NCBI RefSeq assembly: GCF_016461715.1
Contig: NZ_JAEMUI010000002.1
Location: forward strand, 1 to 64,000
Length of the DNA: 64,000 bases
DNA from: Marinomonas spartinae
Lineage (GTDB): Bacteria > Pseudomonadota > Gammaproteobacteria > Pseudomonadales > Marinomonadaceae
Reading direction: 5' to 3'
The translations under genes were made by a program, and so were the position numbers. This document shows, one piece after another, positions 8,071-17,058 of this stretch. Each line of letters opens with the position of its first letter. The first letter of the stretch is position 1. The notes below the pieces were generated by a model, which worked only from the letters and a program-made list of their open reading frames with translations, ran no database searches and had not been told where the DNA came from.

Positions 8071-9372
8071 CTAGCGCTGGTGGACACATTGCCCTGCGGA
8101 ATAGGTTGCTTGAATCGCTCTATCATCACCAAGGGTCATAAAGACAAATAAACTTTCTTCAATGGATTGGGCAAGGGCAAGGCGTGATGTTAATAATGGC
8201 GTGGCTTTCTTATCCAGAATCACAAAGTCGGCTTCGCTACCAGCAACAAGGTTACCAATTTTATGTTCTAGGCGAAGGGCTTTGGCACCACCAAGAGTCG
8301 CAAGATAAAGCGATTTAATGGGGTTGAGGTTTTCATTCTGCAGTTGAACCACCTTATAGGCTTCATTCAGGGTTTGCAGAATGGAGAAGCTGGTTCCTCC
8401 CCCTACATCGGTGCCCATGCCCACATTGACCTTATACTCCTCTGCTTTGCTCAATTTGAACAAGCCACTACCAATAAATAGGTTGGAGGTTGGGCAGAAA
8501 GCAATTGCCGAGCCAGTCTCGTGTAGGCGATGGTATTCGCTGTCACACAAGTGGATACCATGGGCAAACACAGAGCGCTCGCTTAACAGCTGGTTTTGGT
8601 CGTAGACATCTAAGTAGTTTTTGCTGTTTGGGAATAACTCGTGAACCCAAGCACATTCGTCCACGTTTTCAGAGAGGTGAGTGTGCATGTAGACATCATC
8701 GTATTCCCCTAGTAATTTACCCGCCAGTTGTAGTTGTTCATCTGAGCTGGTTGGCGCAAAGCGAGGCGTAATTGCGTAGTGTAATCGGCCTTTATTATGC
8801 CAAGTGTCTATCAGTTCTTTGCTTTCTTGATAGCTGCTTTCAGGCGAGTCAGTCAGGTAATCTGGTGCATTGCGATCCATCATCACCTTGCCGCAAATCA
8901 TGCGTAAGTTTTGTTCTTCACAAGCTTCAAAAAAGGCTTCTACAGACACTTTATGCACTGTACCAAAGACTAACGCAGTCGTTGTTCCGTTGCGCAGTAA
9001 TTCTTTTAGGAAGCGTTCTGCAACGTCACGAGCATGGGTTTTATCTGCAAACTTACCTTCTTCAGGGAAGGTGTAAGTGTTTAGCCAAGTGAGCAATTGC
9101 TCGCCATAAGAGCCTATCATATCCGTTTGCGGATAATGAATATGGGTATCGATGAATCCAGGGGTGATCAAACCATCGGGGTGATGTTCAATCAATATAT
9201 CGTGTGGCAGAGTGGGTAATAGTGTGTCTGCATCACCAACGGCGCGGATGGTATCGCCATCGACTACTAATAAACCGTCGGCAAAGTATTCGTAGGCGTT
9301 TTCAATGCCTACTTCTTTTGGATCAGCAATACAGTGTACGATGGCAGCGCGCCATGCTTTTAGTTGGCTCAT
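8071..9372 (-). CDS. guaD: Guanine deaminase
   Basis: This 433-residue amidohydrolase converts guanine to xanthine and ammonia in the cytosol. The metal site is visible: PGFIDTHIHYPQ with His77 and His79, a THLSEN segment near residue 235, HGIHL near 270, and the aspartate of GMGTDVGGG near 320. Length matches the roughly 430-440 residues of bacterial GuaD. It is the last gene of a minus-strand unit, 10 bases behind xdhB, so its product xanthine passes directly to the enzyme encoded by the two upstream genes. Confidence 0.95.
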   Translation of the reverse strand: MSQLKAWRAAIVHCIADPKEVGIENAYEYFADGLLVVDGDTIRAVGDADTLLPTLPHDILIEHHPDGLITPGFIDTHIHYPQTDMIGSYGEQLLTWLNTYTFPEEGKFADKTHARDVAERFLKELLRNGTTTALVFGTVHKVSVEAFFEACEEQNLRMICGKVMMDRNAPDYLTDSPESSYQESKELIDTWHNKGRLHYAITPRFAPTSSDEQLQLAGKLLGEYDDVYMHTHLSENVDECAWVHELFPNSKNYLDVYDQNQLLSERSVFAHGIHLCDSEYHRLHETGSAIAFCPTSNLFIGSGLFKLSKAEEYKVNVGMGTDVGGGTSFSILQTLNEAYKVVQLQNENLNPIKSLYLATLGGAKALRLEHKIGNLVAGSEADFVILDKKATPLLTSRLALAQSIEESLFVFMTLGDDRAIQATYSAGQCVHQR

Positions 9373-9382
9373 GGGTTCTCTC

Positions 9383-11749
9383 TTAGGCGTTTTTCATTTG
9401 TTTGCGAATGGCTTCAATGCCCATTAGTACTCTTTCTGGCGTCGCAGGGGCGTCAATATTAGGGTGAAATTGATAGTTGCCAATTGATGCTACGGCATCC
9501 TTGATGGCGCACCACGCGGCAATGCCGAGCATAAAGGGTGGCTCGCCCACGGCTTTAGAATGGTACACCGTGTCTTCTGGGTTTTTGTGACTTTCCACCA
9601 GAGAGACTCGTAAATCATTTGGCATATCGGCGATGGCGGGGATTTTATAGCTCGCTGGGCCACTTGTCATAAGACGACCTTGCTCATTCCAAACTAACTC
9701 TTCACTGGTGAGCCAGCCCATACCTTGAATAAAGCCACCTTCAATCTGACCAATATCAATGGCAGGATTTAATGTGGCACCCACATCGTGAAGAATGTCG
9801 GTACGAGTAAAGTGATATTCGCCAGTGAAACTGTCTACTAAGACTTCGCAGCAGGCTAAACCATAAGCAAAGTAGTAGAAGGGGCGACCACGGGCCTTAT
9901 CCCGGTCATAATAGATCTTCGGTGTTTTGTAATAACCTGTGCTCGATAAGGAAATCTGATTGACGTAAGCCATTTCTATTAAGCTTTCGAACGACAAGTA
10001 GGTTTCACGCACTCTGACTTGTCCGTTACGGAACTCGATTTCCTCAGGATGGACTCGGTAGTAACCCGCTAAAAAATCAATCAAGCGTTGCTTAATGGTT
10101 AGTGCCGCATTTTGTGCCGCTTTACCGTTTAGATCGGTACCAGACGAGGCGGCTGTAGGTGAGGTGTTAGGAACTTTTTCCGTATTGGTTGCGGTGATTT
10201 GGATTTTATCCGTTTCAACTTGAAACACTTCGGCAACGATTTGCTGCACCTTGGTGTTCAAACCTTGGCCCATTTCGGTTCCACCATGGTTTAGATGAAT
10301 GGTACCGTCCGTATAAATATGGATCAGCGCTCCCGCTTGGTTGAGGAAGGAGTTAGTAAAGGAAATGCCGAATTTCACTGGCGTTAATGCCAAGCCTTTT
10401 TTCAAAATAGGGCTGGTTGCATTAAAGGCTTTAATGGCTTCGCGACGTTCGTAGTAATCGCTGCTGGCCAACAGCTCGTCGGTAATTTCCGGCAGAATAT
10501 TGTGCTCGACGATTTGGTGATAAGGCGTGATGTTTCGGTCTTCTTTACCGTAATAATTTAATCGACGCACATCTAAAGGATCTTTACCTAGCCTGCGGGC
10601 AATGGCGTCCATAATGTCTTCCGTTGGTACCATGCCCTGTGGGCCACCAAAACCACGGTAAGCCGTATTGGATGCGGTGTTGGTTTTACAGCGATACCCA
10701 GTAATCGTTGCATGCTCAATAAAATAGGCGTTATCCGCGTGGAACATGGCGCGGTCGACAATGGAACCAGATAAGTCGGGGGAATAACCACAGTTCCCTG
10801 CAAGGTCCATATCAAGCGCCAAAATACGGCCAGCATCGTCATAACCCACATCGTAGCGCGCATAGAAAGGGTGGCGTTTGCCTGTGATGGTCATATCTTC
10901 CATACGTGGCAGGCGCATTTTGGTTGGGCGTCCAGTGAGATGAGCCACCAAGGCACACAAACAAGCAATCGGCGCGGCTTGGGTCTCTTTGCCGCCAAAC
11001 CCGCCGCCCATACGGCGCATGTCCACCAGCACCTTATTCATGGATATGCCCAATACGCTCGCCACCAGTTTTTGCACTTCGGTTGGGTTTTGTGTGCTGG
11101 AATACACAATCATGCCACCGTCTTCAGTTGGCATAACGGACGCCACTTGAGTTTCTAAATAAAAGTGCTCCTGGCCGCCGATGTGCAGTTCGCCTTGAAA
11201 GCGATACTTGGCTTTTTCTAGGGCACTAACACTATCACCTCGTTTAAGCTGATGGCTTTCTTGGACAAAGTGCTCTTTTTCCAGCGCCTCTTTCACATCC
11301 AAAATGGGGGTTAGAGGCTCATAATCAATCTTAATGGTTTTCGCGGCTTTTAGAGCGGCTTCGTGGCTGGTCGCGGCAACGGCGACAATGGGCTGACCGT
11401 AGTATTCCACAAGTTCCTCTACCAGCAGAGGGTCGCCTTTTAATATCGGACCAACGTCCAATTCACCAGGAACATCTTTTGCGCTGACGACTTGCACCAC
11501 GCCTGGCATGGTAAGGCATTCTGAGATGTCGATATTGGTCACTTTGGCGTGGGCGTAATCGCTGGTGCGAACATACACATGAAGTTGATTGGGAAACTCT
11601 AATTTGTCGTCTATGTATTGGGCTTCGCCACTAACGTGTTTGTCGCCACTTTCGTGTTTAATGCCTTTACCAACACCCGTTTTAAGATTGGCCTTAAACA
11701 AGGCTTCCAATTCGGCTTGGCTAAGTTGAGGGGCTGAATGATTAGACAT
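9383..11749 (-). CDS. xdhB: Xanthine dehydrogenase, molybdopterin-binding subunit
   Basis: The 788-residue large subunit oxidises hypoxanthine and xanthine to urate at a molybdenum centre. Motifs seen are the N-terminal GKGIKHESGDKHVSGEAQYI, the glycine-rich cofactor loop RRMGGGFGGKE near residue 245, NTAYRGFGGPQG near 365, TEMGQGLNTK near 500 and, near the C-terminus, VGEPPFMLG, whose Glu is the expected catalytic base. Full length for the family. Its start overlaps the xdhA stop by 8 bases, which implies translational coupling. It sits in the usual xdhA-xdhB order, but no xdhC follows before guaD. Confidence 0.96.
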   Translation of the reverse strand: MSNHSAPQLSQAELEALFKANLKTGVGKGIKHESGDKHVSGEAQYIDDKLEFPNQLHVYVRTSDYAHAKVTNIDISECLTMPGVVQVVSAKDVPGELDVGPILKGDPLLVEELVEYYGQPIVAVAATSHEAALKAAKTIKIDYEPLTPILDVKEALEKEHFVQESHQLKRGDSVSALEKAKYRFQGELHIGGQEHFYLETQVASVMPTEDGGMIVYSSTQNPTEVQKLVASVLGISMNKVLVDMRRMGGGFGGKETQAAPIACLCALVAHLTGRPTKMRLPRMEDMTITGKRHPFYARYDVGYDDAGRILALDMDLAGNCGYSPDLSGSIVDRAMFHADNAYFIEHATITGYRCKTNTASNTAYRGFGGPQGMVPTEDIMDAIARRLGKDPLDVRRLNYYGKEDRNITPYHQIVEHNILPEITDELLASSDYYERREAIKAFNATSPILKKGLALTPVKFGISFTNSFLNQAGALIHIYTDGTIHLNHGGTEMGQGLNTKVQQIVAEVFQVETDKIQITATNTEKVPNTSPTAASSGTDLNGKAAQNAALTIKQRLIDFLAGYYRVHPEEIEFRNGQVRVRETYLSFESLIEMAYVNQISLSSTGYYKTPKIYYDRDKARGRPFYYFAYGLACCEVLVDSFTGEYHFTRTDILHDVGATLNPAIDIGQIEGGFIQGMGWLTSEELVWNEQGRLMTSGPASYKIPAIADMPNDLRVSLVESHKNPEDTVYHSKAVGEPPFMLGIAAWCAIKDAVASIGNYQFHPNIDAPATPERVLMGIEAIRKQMKNA

Positions 11750-13187
11750 GGGCCGTTACTCGCGTTGTCAGGTAATCTTGGGACGCCGTGGTGGTTTCAA
11801 CAAAGTATTTGCGCAGCAGGTTTTGTGCGACCAGCTGGCGATATGCTTTGCTGGCACGAAAATCCGTCAGTGGGGTGAAATCTTTTGCGAGGGCGCTGCA
11901 AGCTTGCTCAATCGTCTCTTGTGTCCATGTTTGACCAACTAGGGCTTGTTCGCAATGGGAGGCGCGCTTTGGCGTCGGTGCCATGCCACCGAAGGCTAAA
12001 CGAGCATCCACCACTTTTCCGTCTGCCACCTGAATATTGATAGCCGCGCAAACGGCGGAAATATCATCATCAATGCGTTTAGAGACCTTATAGGCTTTAA
12101 ATACCACAGCGTTTGGTTTAGGAATGATGATTTTCTCGATAAATTCACTCGATTGGCGAACCGTCTTTTTGTAATCCAAAAAGTAACTTTCCAGAGGAAT
12201 CCGGCGAGTTTTATTCCCTTGCCTTAGCTGGATGTGCGCATCCAAGGCAATTAATAATGGCGGCGAATCACCAATGGGTGAGGCATTGGCGATATTGCCG
12301 CCAAGGGTGCCTTGATTACGAATTTGTAATGAGGCAAAGCGATGTAGCAGTTCGCCAAAATCTGGATAATGTTTTGCTAAGACTTGGTAGCAGTCAGTTA
12401 ATGGGGCCGCTGAGCCAATTTCAATATGGCTGTCTGTTTCGACAATTTGCTGCATGTCAGACACATTGCCTAGATAGATAAGAGTGCCGAGTTCACGGTG
12501 AAACTGAGTGACTTCAAGGGCAAGGTCGGTACCGCCAGCCAGAAGGTGTGCATCAGGATGGTTGAGATAAAGATCGGCAAGTTCGGCGGTGCTCGTTGGT
12601 AAATAGGCTTGATGTCCTTTGCCTGCGAATTGATCGCCACTTTGGGGGGCAATGGCTTGCAGTCTTGCAATGGTTTGCGCTTCAACGGCATCAAAGTGGT
12701 CTGACGGCTTGTTTGAGCAGCTTTGCTGGGCGGCGTCATAAATAGGGCGGTAGCCCGTGCAACGGCATAAATTACCCGCTAAGGCTTCACTGGTTTGGGC
12801 TACATCGTAACTGTCGGCGTTTTTCTGCAGGGCAAACAGAGACATGACAAAGCCGGGGGTACAAAAACCACACTGAGAGCCATGACAGTCCGCCATGGCT
12901 TGTTGTGTGCTGTGAAGTGTCTGCTGATGCTTTAAGTCTTCAACGGTGATGAGCTGTTTACCATGTAGAGCAGAGACAAAGGTTAGGCAGGAATTCACAC
13001 TTCGATAGCGTAGTTTGCCATTAATAACCTCGGCTAAGACAACACTGCATGCGCCGCAGTCGCCAGAGGCACAGCCTTCTTTGGTGCCTGTTTTTCCTAG
13101 TGTGTTACGTAGATAATTCAACACCGTGGTGTTTGGATCCAGATTGTCTTCTTGGCGAAGCTCTTGATTTAATAAAAATTGGATCAC
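11742..13187 (-). CDS. xdhA: Xanthine dehydrogenase, Fe-S/FAD small subunit
   Basis: I place the start at a GTG at 13187, preceded by AGGAGA with 7-base spacing; it gives the family N-terminus MIQFLLNQELR. An ATG at 13214 lacks a comparable site. The product has 481 residues. The first 2Fe-2S cluster ligands are Cys39, Cys44, Cys47 and about Cys67; the second are Cys106, Cys109, Cys141 and Cys143. An FAD domain from ~190 carries LLAGGTDLAL and LGGNIANASPIGD. It transfers electrons from the molybdenum subunit to NAD+. First gene of the xdhA-xdhB-guaD operon, with a 166-base leader containing interleaved inverted repeats. Confidence 0.95.
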   Translation of the reverse strand: MIQFLLNQELRQEDNLDPNTTVLNYLRNTLGKTGTKEGCASGDCGACSVVLAEVINGKLRYRSVNSCLTFVSALHGKQLITVEDLKHQQTLHSTQQAMADCHGSQCGFCTPGFVMSLFALQKNADSYDVAQTSEALAGNLCRCTGYRPIYDAAQQSCSNKPSDHFDAVEAQTIARLQAIAPQSGDQFAGKGHQAYLPTSTAELADLYLNHPDAHLLAGGTDLALEVTQFHRELGTLIYLGNVSDMQQIVETDSHIEIGSAAPLTDCYQVLAKHYPDFGELLHRFASLQIRNQGTLGGNIANASPIGDSPPLLIALDAHIQLRQGNKTRRIPLESYFLDYKKTVRQSSEFIEKIIIPKPNAVVFKAYKVSKRIDDDISAVCAAINIQVADGKVVDARLAFGGMAPTPKRASHCEQALVGQTWTQETIEQACSALAKDFTPLTDFRASKAYRQLVAQNLLRKYFVETTTASQDYLTTRVTAHV

Positions 13188-13246
13188 GGCGTTTCTCCTG
13201 AAAATGGTGGCCATATCGGGTAAACTTTGACCGATAGGTTAATGTT

Positions 13247-13313
13247 TGTCAAACCTTTGTTGCTCATCATGTTTTTGCCCCAAAATGAAAAGGTTTGACA
13301 CTATTTTGGGGCA
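13247..13313. promoter_or_regulatory. Two interleaved perfect inverted repeats upstream of xdhA
   Basis: Arm A at 13247-13258 (TGTCAAACCTTT) is perfectly complementary to 13289-13300. Arm B at 13276-13286 (TGCCCCAAAAT) is perfectly complementary to 13303-13313. The order A-B-A'-B' means the two hairpins are mutually exclusive or form a pseudoknot if transcribed. As DNA they could be two operator dyads; arm A contains a TTGACA on the minus strand, 60 bases before the xdhA GTG. No purine or xanthine riboswitch consensus was recognised. Confidence 0.6.
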
Positions 13314-13353
13314 GGTTTTTGGGACAGAGAGTAGGGCACTCACTAATCGTGTT

Positions 13354-14643
13354 TCAGCGAATAAAAATAGCGCGAAAATCATTCACATTGGTCAGTGTCG
13401 GGCCTGTTATTAATGAATCATTAAGGGCTTGAAAAAAACTATGAGCATCATTGTTTTTTAAGTAAGCGACGGGATCGAGTTGCGCCTGAAAGGCTCGTTC
13501 TAGTGTGGTGTCATCGATGATGGCGCCCGCGATGTCGGCAGCACCATCCACACCGTCTGTGTCGGCAGCAAGTGCGGCAATCCCCGATCGGCTTTGCAAG
13601 CTAATGGCGAGTGATAAAAGGTATTCCACATTGCGCCCACCAATACCATTGCCTTTCATTGTCACCGTCGTTTCACCACCAGAGAGTAGCACGCACGGTG
13701 GCTTAATAGGCTGGTCAAAGGTGGCGACTTGTCGTGCAATGCCTGCCATCACCAGACCCACTTCGCGAGACTCTCCTTCAATGCTGTCTCCTAAAATAAG
13801 ACTTGGAATGCCCCATTCTTGTGCGTGGTGGGCGGCGGCTTCTAAGGCCATTTGAGGCGTGGCAATCATGGTTGTCGTGCAGCTCGTGAGGCGTTTATCG
13901 TCTGGTTTTATGCTTTCGTAAGCGCCATTCGATAGGTTATCTAGAATGGTTTGAGAAACAGGAATTTGATATTTCTCGATAATATTCAGGGCATCATGGC
14001 AGGTAGTCACATCGCCTACTGTCGGGCCGGATGCAATGGACGGTAGGTCGTCTCCTGGCACATCAGAGATTAATAAGGTGGTGACTTTAGCTGGGTAACA
14101 GGCAGCGGCTAGCCGTCCACCTTTTAAAGCCGAAAGGTGGCGGCGAACCGTGTTCATTTCGATAATATTAGCACCGCTTTTTAGCAGGGCTTGATTGATG
14201 GCTTGTTTTTCTTCAAGACTAATGCCTTCGGCCGGGAGGGGCATCAACGCAGAGCCACCACCAGAGATCAAGACAATGACCTGATCTTCAGCAGTTAAAT
14301 CCGAAACCGTTTCTAGAATACGCTTCGATGCAGCCAACCCCGCGACATCGGGAACAGGGTGTGCAGCCTCTAAAATGTCAATTTGCTGGCAAGGAACGGC
14401 ATAACCATAACGCGTGACAACAACGCCCGATAATGCATCCCCTGGATATTTGTCTAGCCATGTGTCCTCTAAGGCTTGTGCCATCGCAGCAGATGCTTTG
14501 CCAGCGCCAATAACGATGGTTCGACCTGCGGTTCTTTCTGGGAGATAACGAGGAATGCATTTATTGGGCTGGGCAACGTCTAGGGCCGCTTGGAAAAGCG
14601 AGGTTAAGAATTCTTTCGATGAGAAGGTGTCCGATAGCGTCAT
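13354..14643 (-). CDS. Glycerate 2-kinase (MOFRL/TtuD/GckA family)
   Basis: The 429-residue protein has the N-terminal MOFRL-associated domain with VIGAGKASAAMAQALE (about 44-60) and ISGGGSALMPLPAEG (about 125-140), followed by NTVRRHLSALKGGRLA. The C-terminal MOFRL domain shows LLSGGETTVT and ADTDGVDG. The family phosphorylates D-glycerate to 2-phosphoglycerate and is often misannotated as hydroxypyruvate reductase. Placed just before xdhA on the same strand, it fits the end of purine breakdown, where allantoin-derived glyoxylate is routed through tartronate semialdehyde to glycerate. Linkage to xdhA transcription is uncertain because of the repeat-containing gap. Confidence 0.88.
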   Translation of the reverse strand: MTLSDTFSSKEFLTSLFQAALDVAQPNKCIPRYLPERTAGRTIVIGAGKASAAMAQALEDTWLDKYPGDALSGVVVTRYGYAVPCQQIDILEAAHPVPDVAGLAASKRILETVSDLTAEDQVIVLISGGGSALMPLPAEGISLEEKQAINQALLKSGANIIEMNTVRRHLSALKGGRLAAACYPAKVTTLLISDVPGDDLPSIASGPTVGDVTTCHDALNIIEKYQIPVSQTILDNLSNGAYESIKPDDKRLTSCTTTMIATPQMALEAAAHHAQEWGIPSLILGDSIEGESREVGLVMAGIARQVATFDQPIKPPCVLLSGGETTVTMKGNGIGGRNVEYLLSLAISLQSRSGIAALAADTDGVDGAADIAGAIIDDTTLERAFQAQLDPVAYLKNNDAHSFFQALNDSLITGPTLTNVNDFRAIFIR

Positions 14644-14811
14644 AGTGTAATCCCTTCTTGCAATAAAATTGATCTATCTGATGTGTTGTACATAGGCAAT
14701 TGCAAAAGCCTAGCAATAAAAAGCCACCATCAGAAGGTTGTTTTTTTGTATGCAGGTTCTATACCAATGGTTTTGATAGGGTGTCGCCAAACTACTGAGC
14801 TTGATCTTTCT

Positions 14812-14846
14812 GTGTTAAAAACGCCTAAAAATGCTCATTTATAGGC
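14812..14846 (-). terminator. Terminator downstream of the VanZ-like gene
   Basis: A 10-bp stem with one mismatch (14823-14832 with 14837-14846) and a 4-base loop is followed on the minus strand by GTTTTTAAC. It lies about 75 bases past the VanZ-like stop. The rest of the 279-base gap 14644-14922 shows nothing clear. Confidence 0.6.
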
Positions 14847-14922
14847 ATAAACTCCGCTTTTTCGGTGATTTTTGCCTTGTCTTATCTTTGCTCACTACCT
14901 TTTGTGAATCCACTTTAAGGGG

Positions 14923-15282
14923 TTAAGAGCGTTGTCGAGTAATTAGAATAGCAGGGAGTAAAACGCATAGAACGCCAACACCATCGGCAACAAAGTCGGC
15001 AAATTCACGATGGCGGTTAACATAGGGCTGAATCATCTCAATGGCACCGCCCCAGAAGAAGATAAACAAAGCCATCCAGAAAAAGCGTTTTCGAGAGCCA
15101 AACACGCAGAGAAATGACCATCCCGCAAACCCCAGAATATGATGAAGTTTATCCGTACCGGGCACTGGCGGGAGTTCATCCATGGGCGTGAGTGTGGCAA
15201 TGCTAATCATTACCCAGCCTAGAAGAAAGCCTATCCATTGTACTTTAGTTGATTGCCAAATAGGCTGGTTGCGAGTTTCCAC
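14923..15282 (-). CDS. VanZ-like membrane protein
   Basis: This 119-residue protein starts at a GTG preceded by AAAGG. It has four predicted hydrophobic segments and the VanZ-like signature TDKLHHILGFAGWSFL near residues 43-60, plus IEMIQPYVNRHREFADFVADGVGV with the conserved acidic/His pattern. The VanZ family is named after a teicoplanin-resistance protein, but most short members such as this are of unknown function and probably bind a lipid or cell-wall-related ligand. It lies 45 bases downstream of dbpA on the same strand and may be cotranscribed with it. Confidence 0.8.
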   Translation of the reverse strand: METRNQPIWQSTKVQWIGFLLGWVMISIATLTPMDELPPVPGTDKLHHILGFAGWSFLCVFGSRKRFFWMALFIFFWGGAIEMIQPYVNRHREFADFVADGVGVLCVLLPAILITRQRS

Positions 15283-15327
15283 GATGCCTTTCCTAAGAGA
15301 GGGTTCTTGCCACGTTAATCAGTAAAA

Positions 15328-16710
15328 TTAGCGAAGAATGCGCGCACGAATATTACGACCTTTGATTTTCTTATTTGCCAATTCTTTCACAACACGTTTG
15401 GCTTCACGACCATCCACAGAAACATAGGCGTGAAAATCAAAAATATCGATCTTGCCTACCTGGGATTTATCTAAACCAAGACCCGCCGTTAATGCGCCAA
15501 GAATGTCACCAGGGCGAAGTTTATTCTTACGACCAGCATCAAAAGCAATGGTGGCTTTTTCAGGAACAAGACGATAACTCGGATCCGCTGCGTCTAGGTT
15601 TAAGAAATTTGCCGTGATCCCAAAACGCTCCTCGATATCTTTCACTTTGTAATCTTCTTTATTGGTCACAAGGTTAACGGCTATACCGGATGCCCCAGCA
15701 CGACCCGTACGGCCAATACGGTGGGTGTGCACATCAATGTCACGAGTGGTGTCGTAGTTCACTATAAGGTCGATTTCTTTCACATCAATACCGCGCGCGG
15801 CCACATCGGTTGCGACTAATACACAGCTGCTTTGGTTACTGAATTTGACGAGAACCTGGTCACGTTGCTTTTGTTCCAGGTCTCCATGAATGGCCTGTGA
15901 TGCGACTTTATGGTCATCCAACCAATCTGCGACCGCTTGAGATTCCGCCTTGGTATTACAAAAGACAATTACTTGGCGCGGGGCAAAATGTTGTAGTGTC
16001 GCTAGTAGGGTCTCGCATTTATCCGCATTTTCACTGCGCACGAAGAACTGCTCGATATTTGGCTTTAGATTTTCTTGCTCTTCAATTTTGATGGAGACCG
16101 GGTTCTTCTGAAATTCATGACTTAATTCCGTAATGGTGTCACCGTAAGTGGCGGAGAAGAGAAGCGTTTGGCGATTAGTTGGTGTCAGTTCGACCACTTC
16201 ACGGATGCTGTCGACAAAGCCCATATCCAACATGCGATCAGCTTCATCTAACACTAAAGTGTTGAGCGCATTGAGCTTTAGGGTGCCTTTTCGAAGGTGT
16301 TCTAGTAAGCGTCCGGGCGTACCGACAACAATGTGTGCGCCATGCTCTAATGAACCAATTTGTGGTCCAAATGGCATGCCGCCACAAAGGCTCAATACTT
16401 TGATGTTGTCTAAATAACGTGCGACTTTGCGAATTTCTTTGGAAACCTGATCAGCCAGCTCACGTGTTGGGCACATAACTAGGGCTTGAACGCCAAAGAA
16501 GCGAGGATTGATTTTCAATAACAGGCCAATCGCGAAAGCTAATGTTTTACCACTACCTGTTTGAGCTTGCGCTAGAATGTCTTTGCCATCAATCATAGGA
16601 GGCAAACTTTGTTCTTGAATCGGCGTGAACGCGGTAAACCCCATGTCAGAAAGCAGGGCGGTTAATGGACTAGGAAGGGATAGGTTGGAAGAATGAGAAA
16701 ATTGGGTCAC
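15328..16710 (-). CDS. dbpA: ATP-dependent RNA helicase DbpA
   Basis: This 460-residue DEAD-box protein starts at a GTG. It has all core motifs in order: Q motif GFTAFTPIQEQSL, Walker A AQTGSGKT, PTRELA, TPGR, DEAD, SAT, RGIDVKEIDLIVNYD and HRIGRTGRAG. The last ~75 residues form the DbpA-specific RNA-binding domain (RPGDILGALTAGLGL through VSVDGREAKRVVKEL). That domain targets hairpin 92 of 23S rRNA, so the protein acts in 50S subunit assembly. Length matches E. coli DbpA (457). The VanZ-like gene follows on the same strand. Confidence 0.93.
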   Translation of the reverse strand: MTQFSHSSNLSLPSPLTALLSDMGFTAFTPIQEQSLPPMIDGKDILAQAQTGSGKTLAFAIGLLLKINPRFFGVQALVMCPTRELADQVSKEIRKVARYLDNIKVLSLCGGMPFGPQIGSLEHGAHIVVGTPGRLLEHLRKGTLKLNALNTLVLDEADRMLDMGFVDSIREVVELTPTNRQTLLFSATYGDTITELSHEFQKNPVSIKIEEQENLKPNIEQFFVRSENADKCETLLATLQHFAPRQVIVFCNTKAESQAVADWLDDHKVASQAIHGDLEQKQRDQVLVKFSNQSSCVLVATDVAARGIDVKEIDLIVNYDTTRDIDVHTHRIGRTGRAGASGIAVNLVTNKEDYKVKDIEERFGITANFLNLDAADPSYRLVPEKATIAFDAGRKNKLRPGDILGALTAGLGLDKSQVGKIDIFDFHAYVSVDGREAKRVVKELANKKIKGRNIRARILR

Positions 16711-16979
16711 AAAAGGCCTGTCTACATCAGAATAATGAATCTGCGAACAATAGCAGAAATTGTTTTAAATTGCTGGCTTTTGCAAATAATTACGTGTCTC
16801 AATATGCTCTTTTATGTAAAGTACTAAGGAATTGTGTCTATAAGTTTTTAAATTGCAGCCTATTAATATGAAACGTCATGTGTGTTGGGAACGGTGGGGA
16901 ATGTACTGTTTGGGCATGTAGATAAAAGCTTGCTATTCAGATCTTGCCGAGTCTGTTTATTCCAATGACTTAGTTGTAT
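16711..16979. other. Intergenic region before the c-di-GMP gene
   Basis: This is the divergent control region between dbpA and the CHASE-GGDEF-EAL gene. It is AT-rich. I could not assign a convincing -35/-10 pair, repeat or RNA gene. It ends at an unusually strong AGGAGGAGG ribosome site. Confidence 0.5.
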
Positions 16980-16992
16980 AGGAGGAGGTTAT

Positions 16993-17058
16993 TTGAACTT
17001 AATATTAGCTTGCGATGCTCAAAACGGTGAAGAATGTTCGATTCAAAACGTCATTTAA
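16993..17058 (+). CDS. Possible 21-codon upstream ORF overlapping the c-di-GMP gene start
   Basis: A TTG at 16993 follows AGGAGGAGG (16980-16988) by 4 bases, the strongest ribosome site in this region. It opens MNLILACDAQNGEECSIQNV, one more residue and a TAA at 17056. It is out of frame with, and overlaps, the ATG at 17034 of the large downstream gene, whose own ribosome site is weak. This geometry suits translational coupling, or a leader peptide controlling production of the c-di-GMP enzyme. Peptide expression is inferred. Confidence 0.4.
   Translation: MNLILACDAQNGEECSIQNVI

Noticed and set aside
9204..13100. Several antisense ORFs of 60-95 codons within guaD and xdhBA
   Set aside because: They lie opposite strong coding genes and have no ribosome sites or protein-like character.
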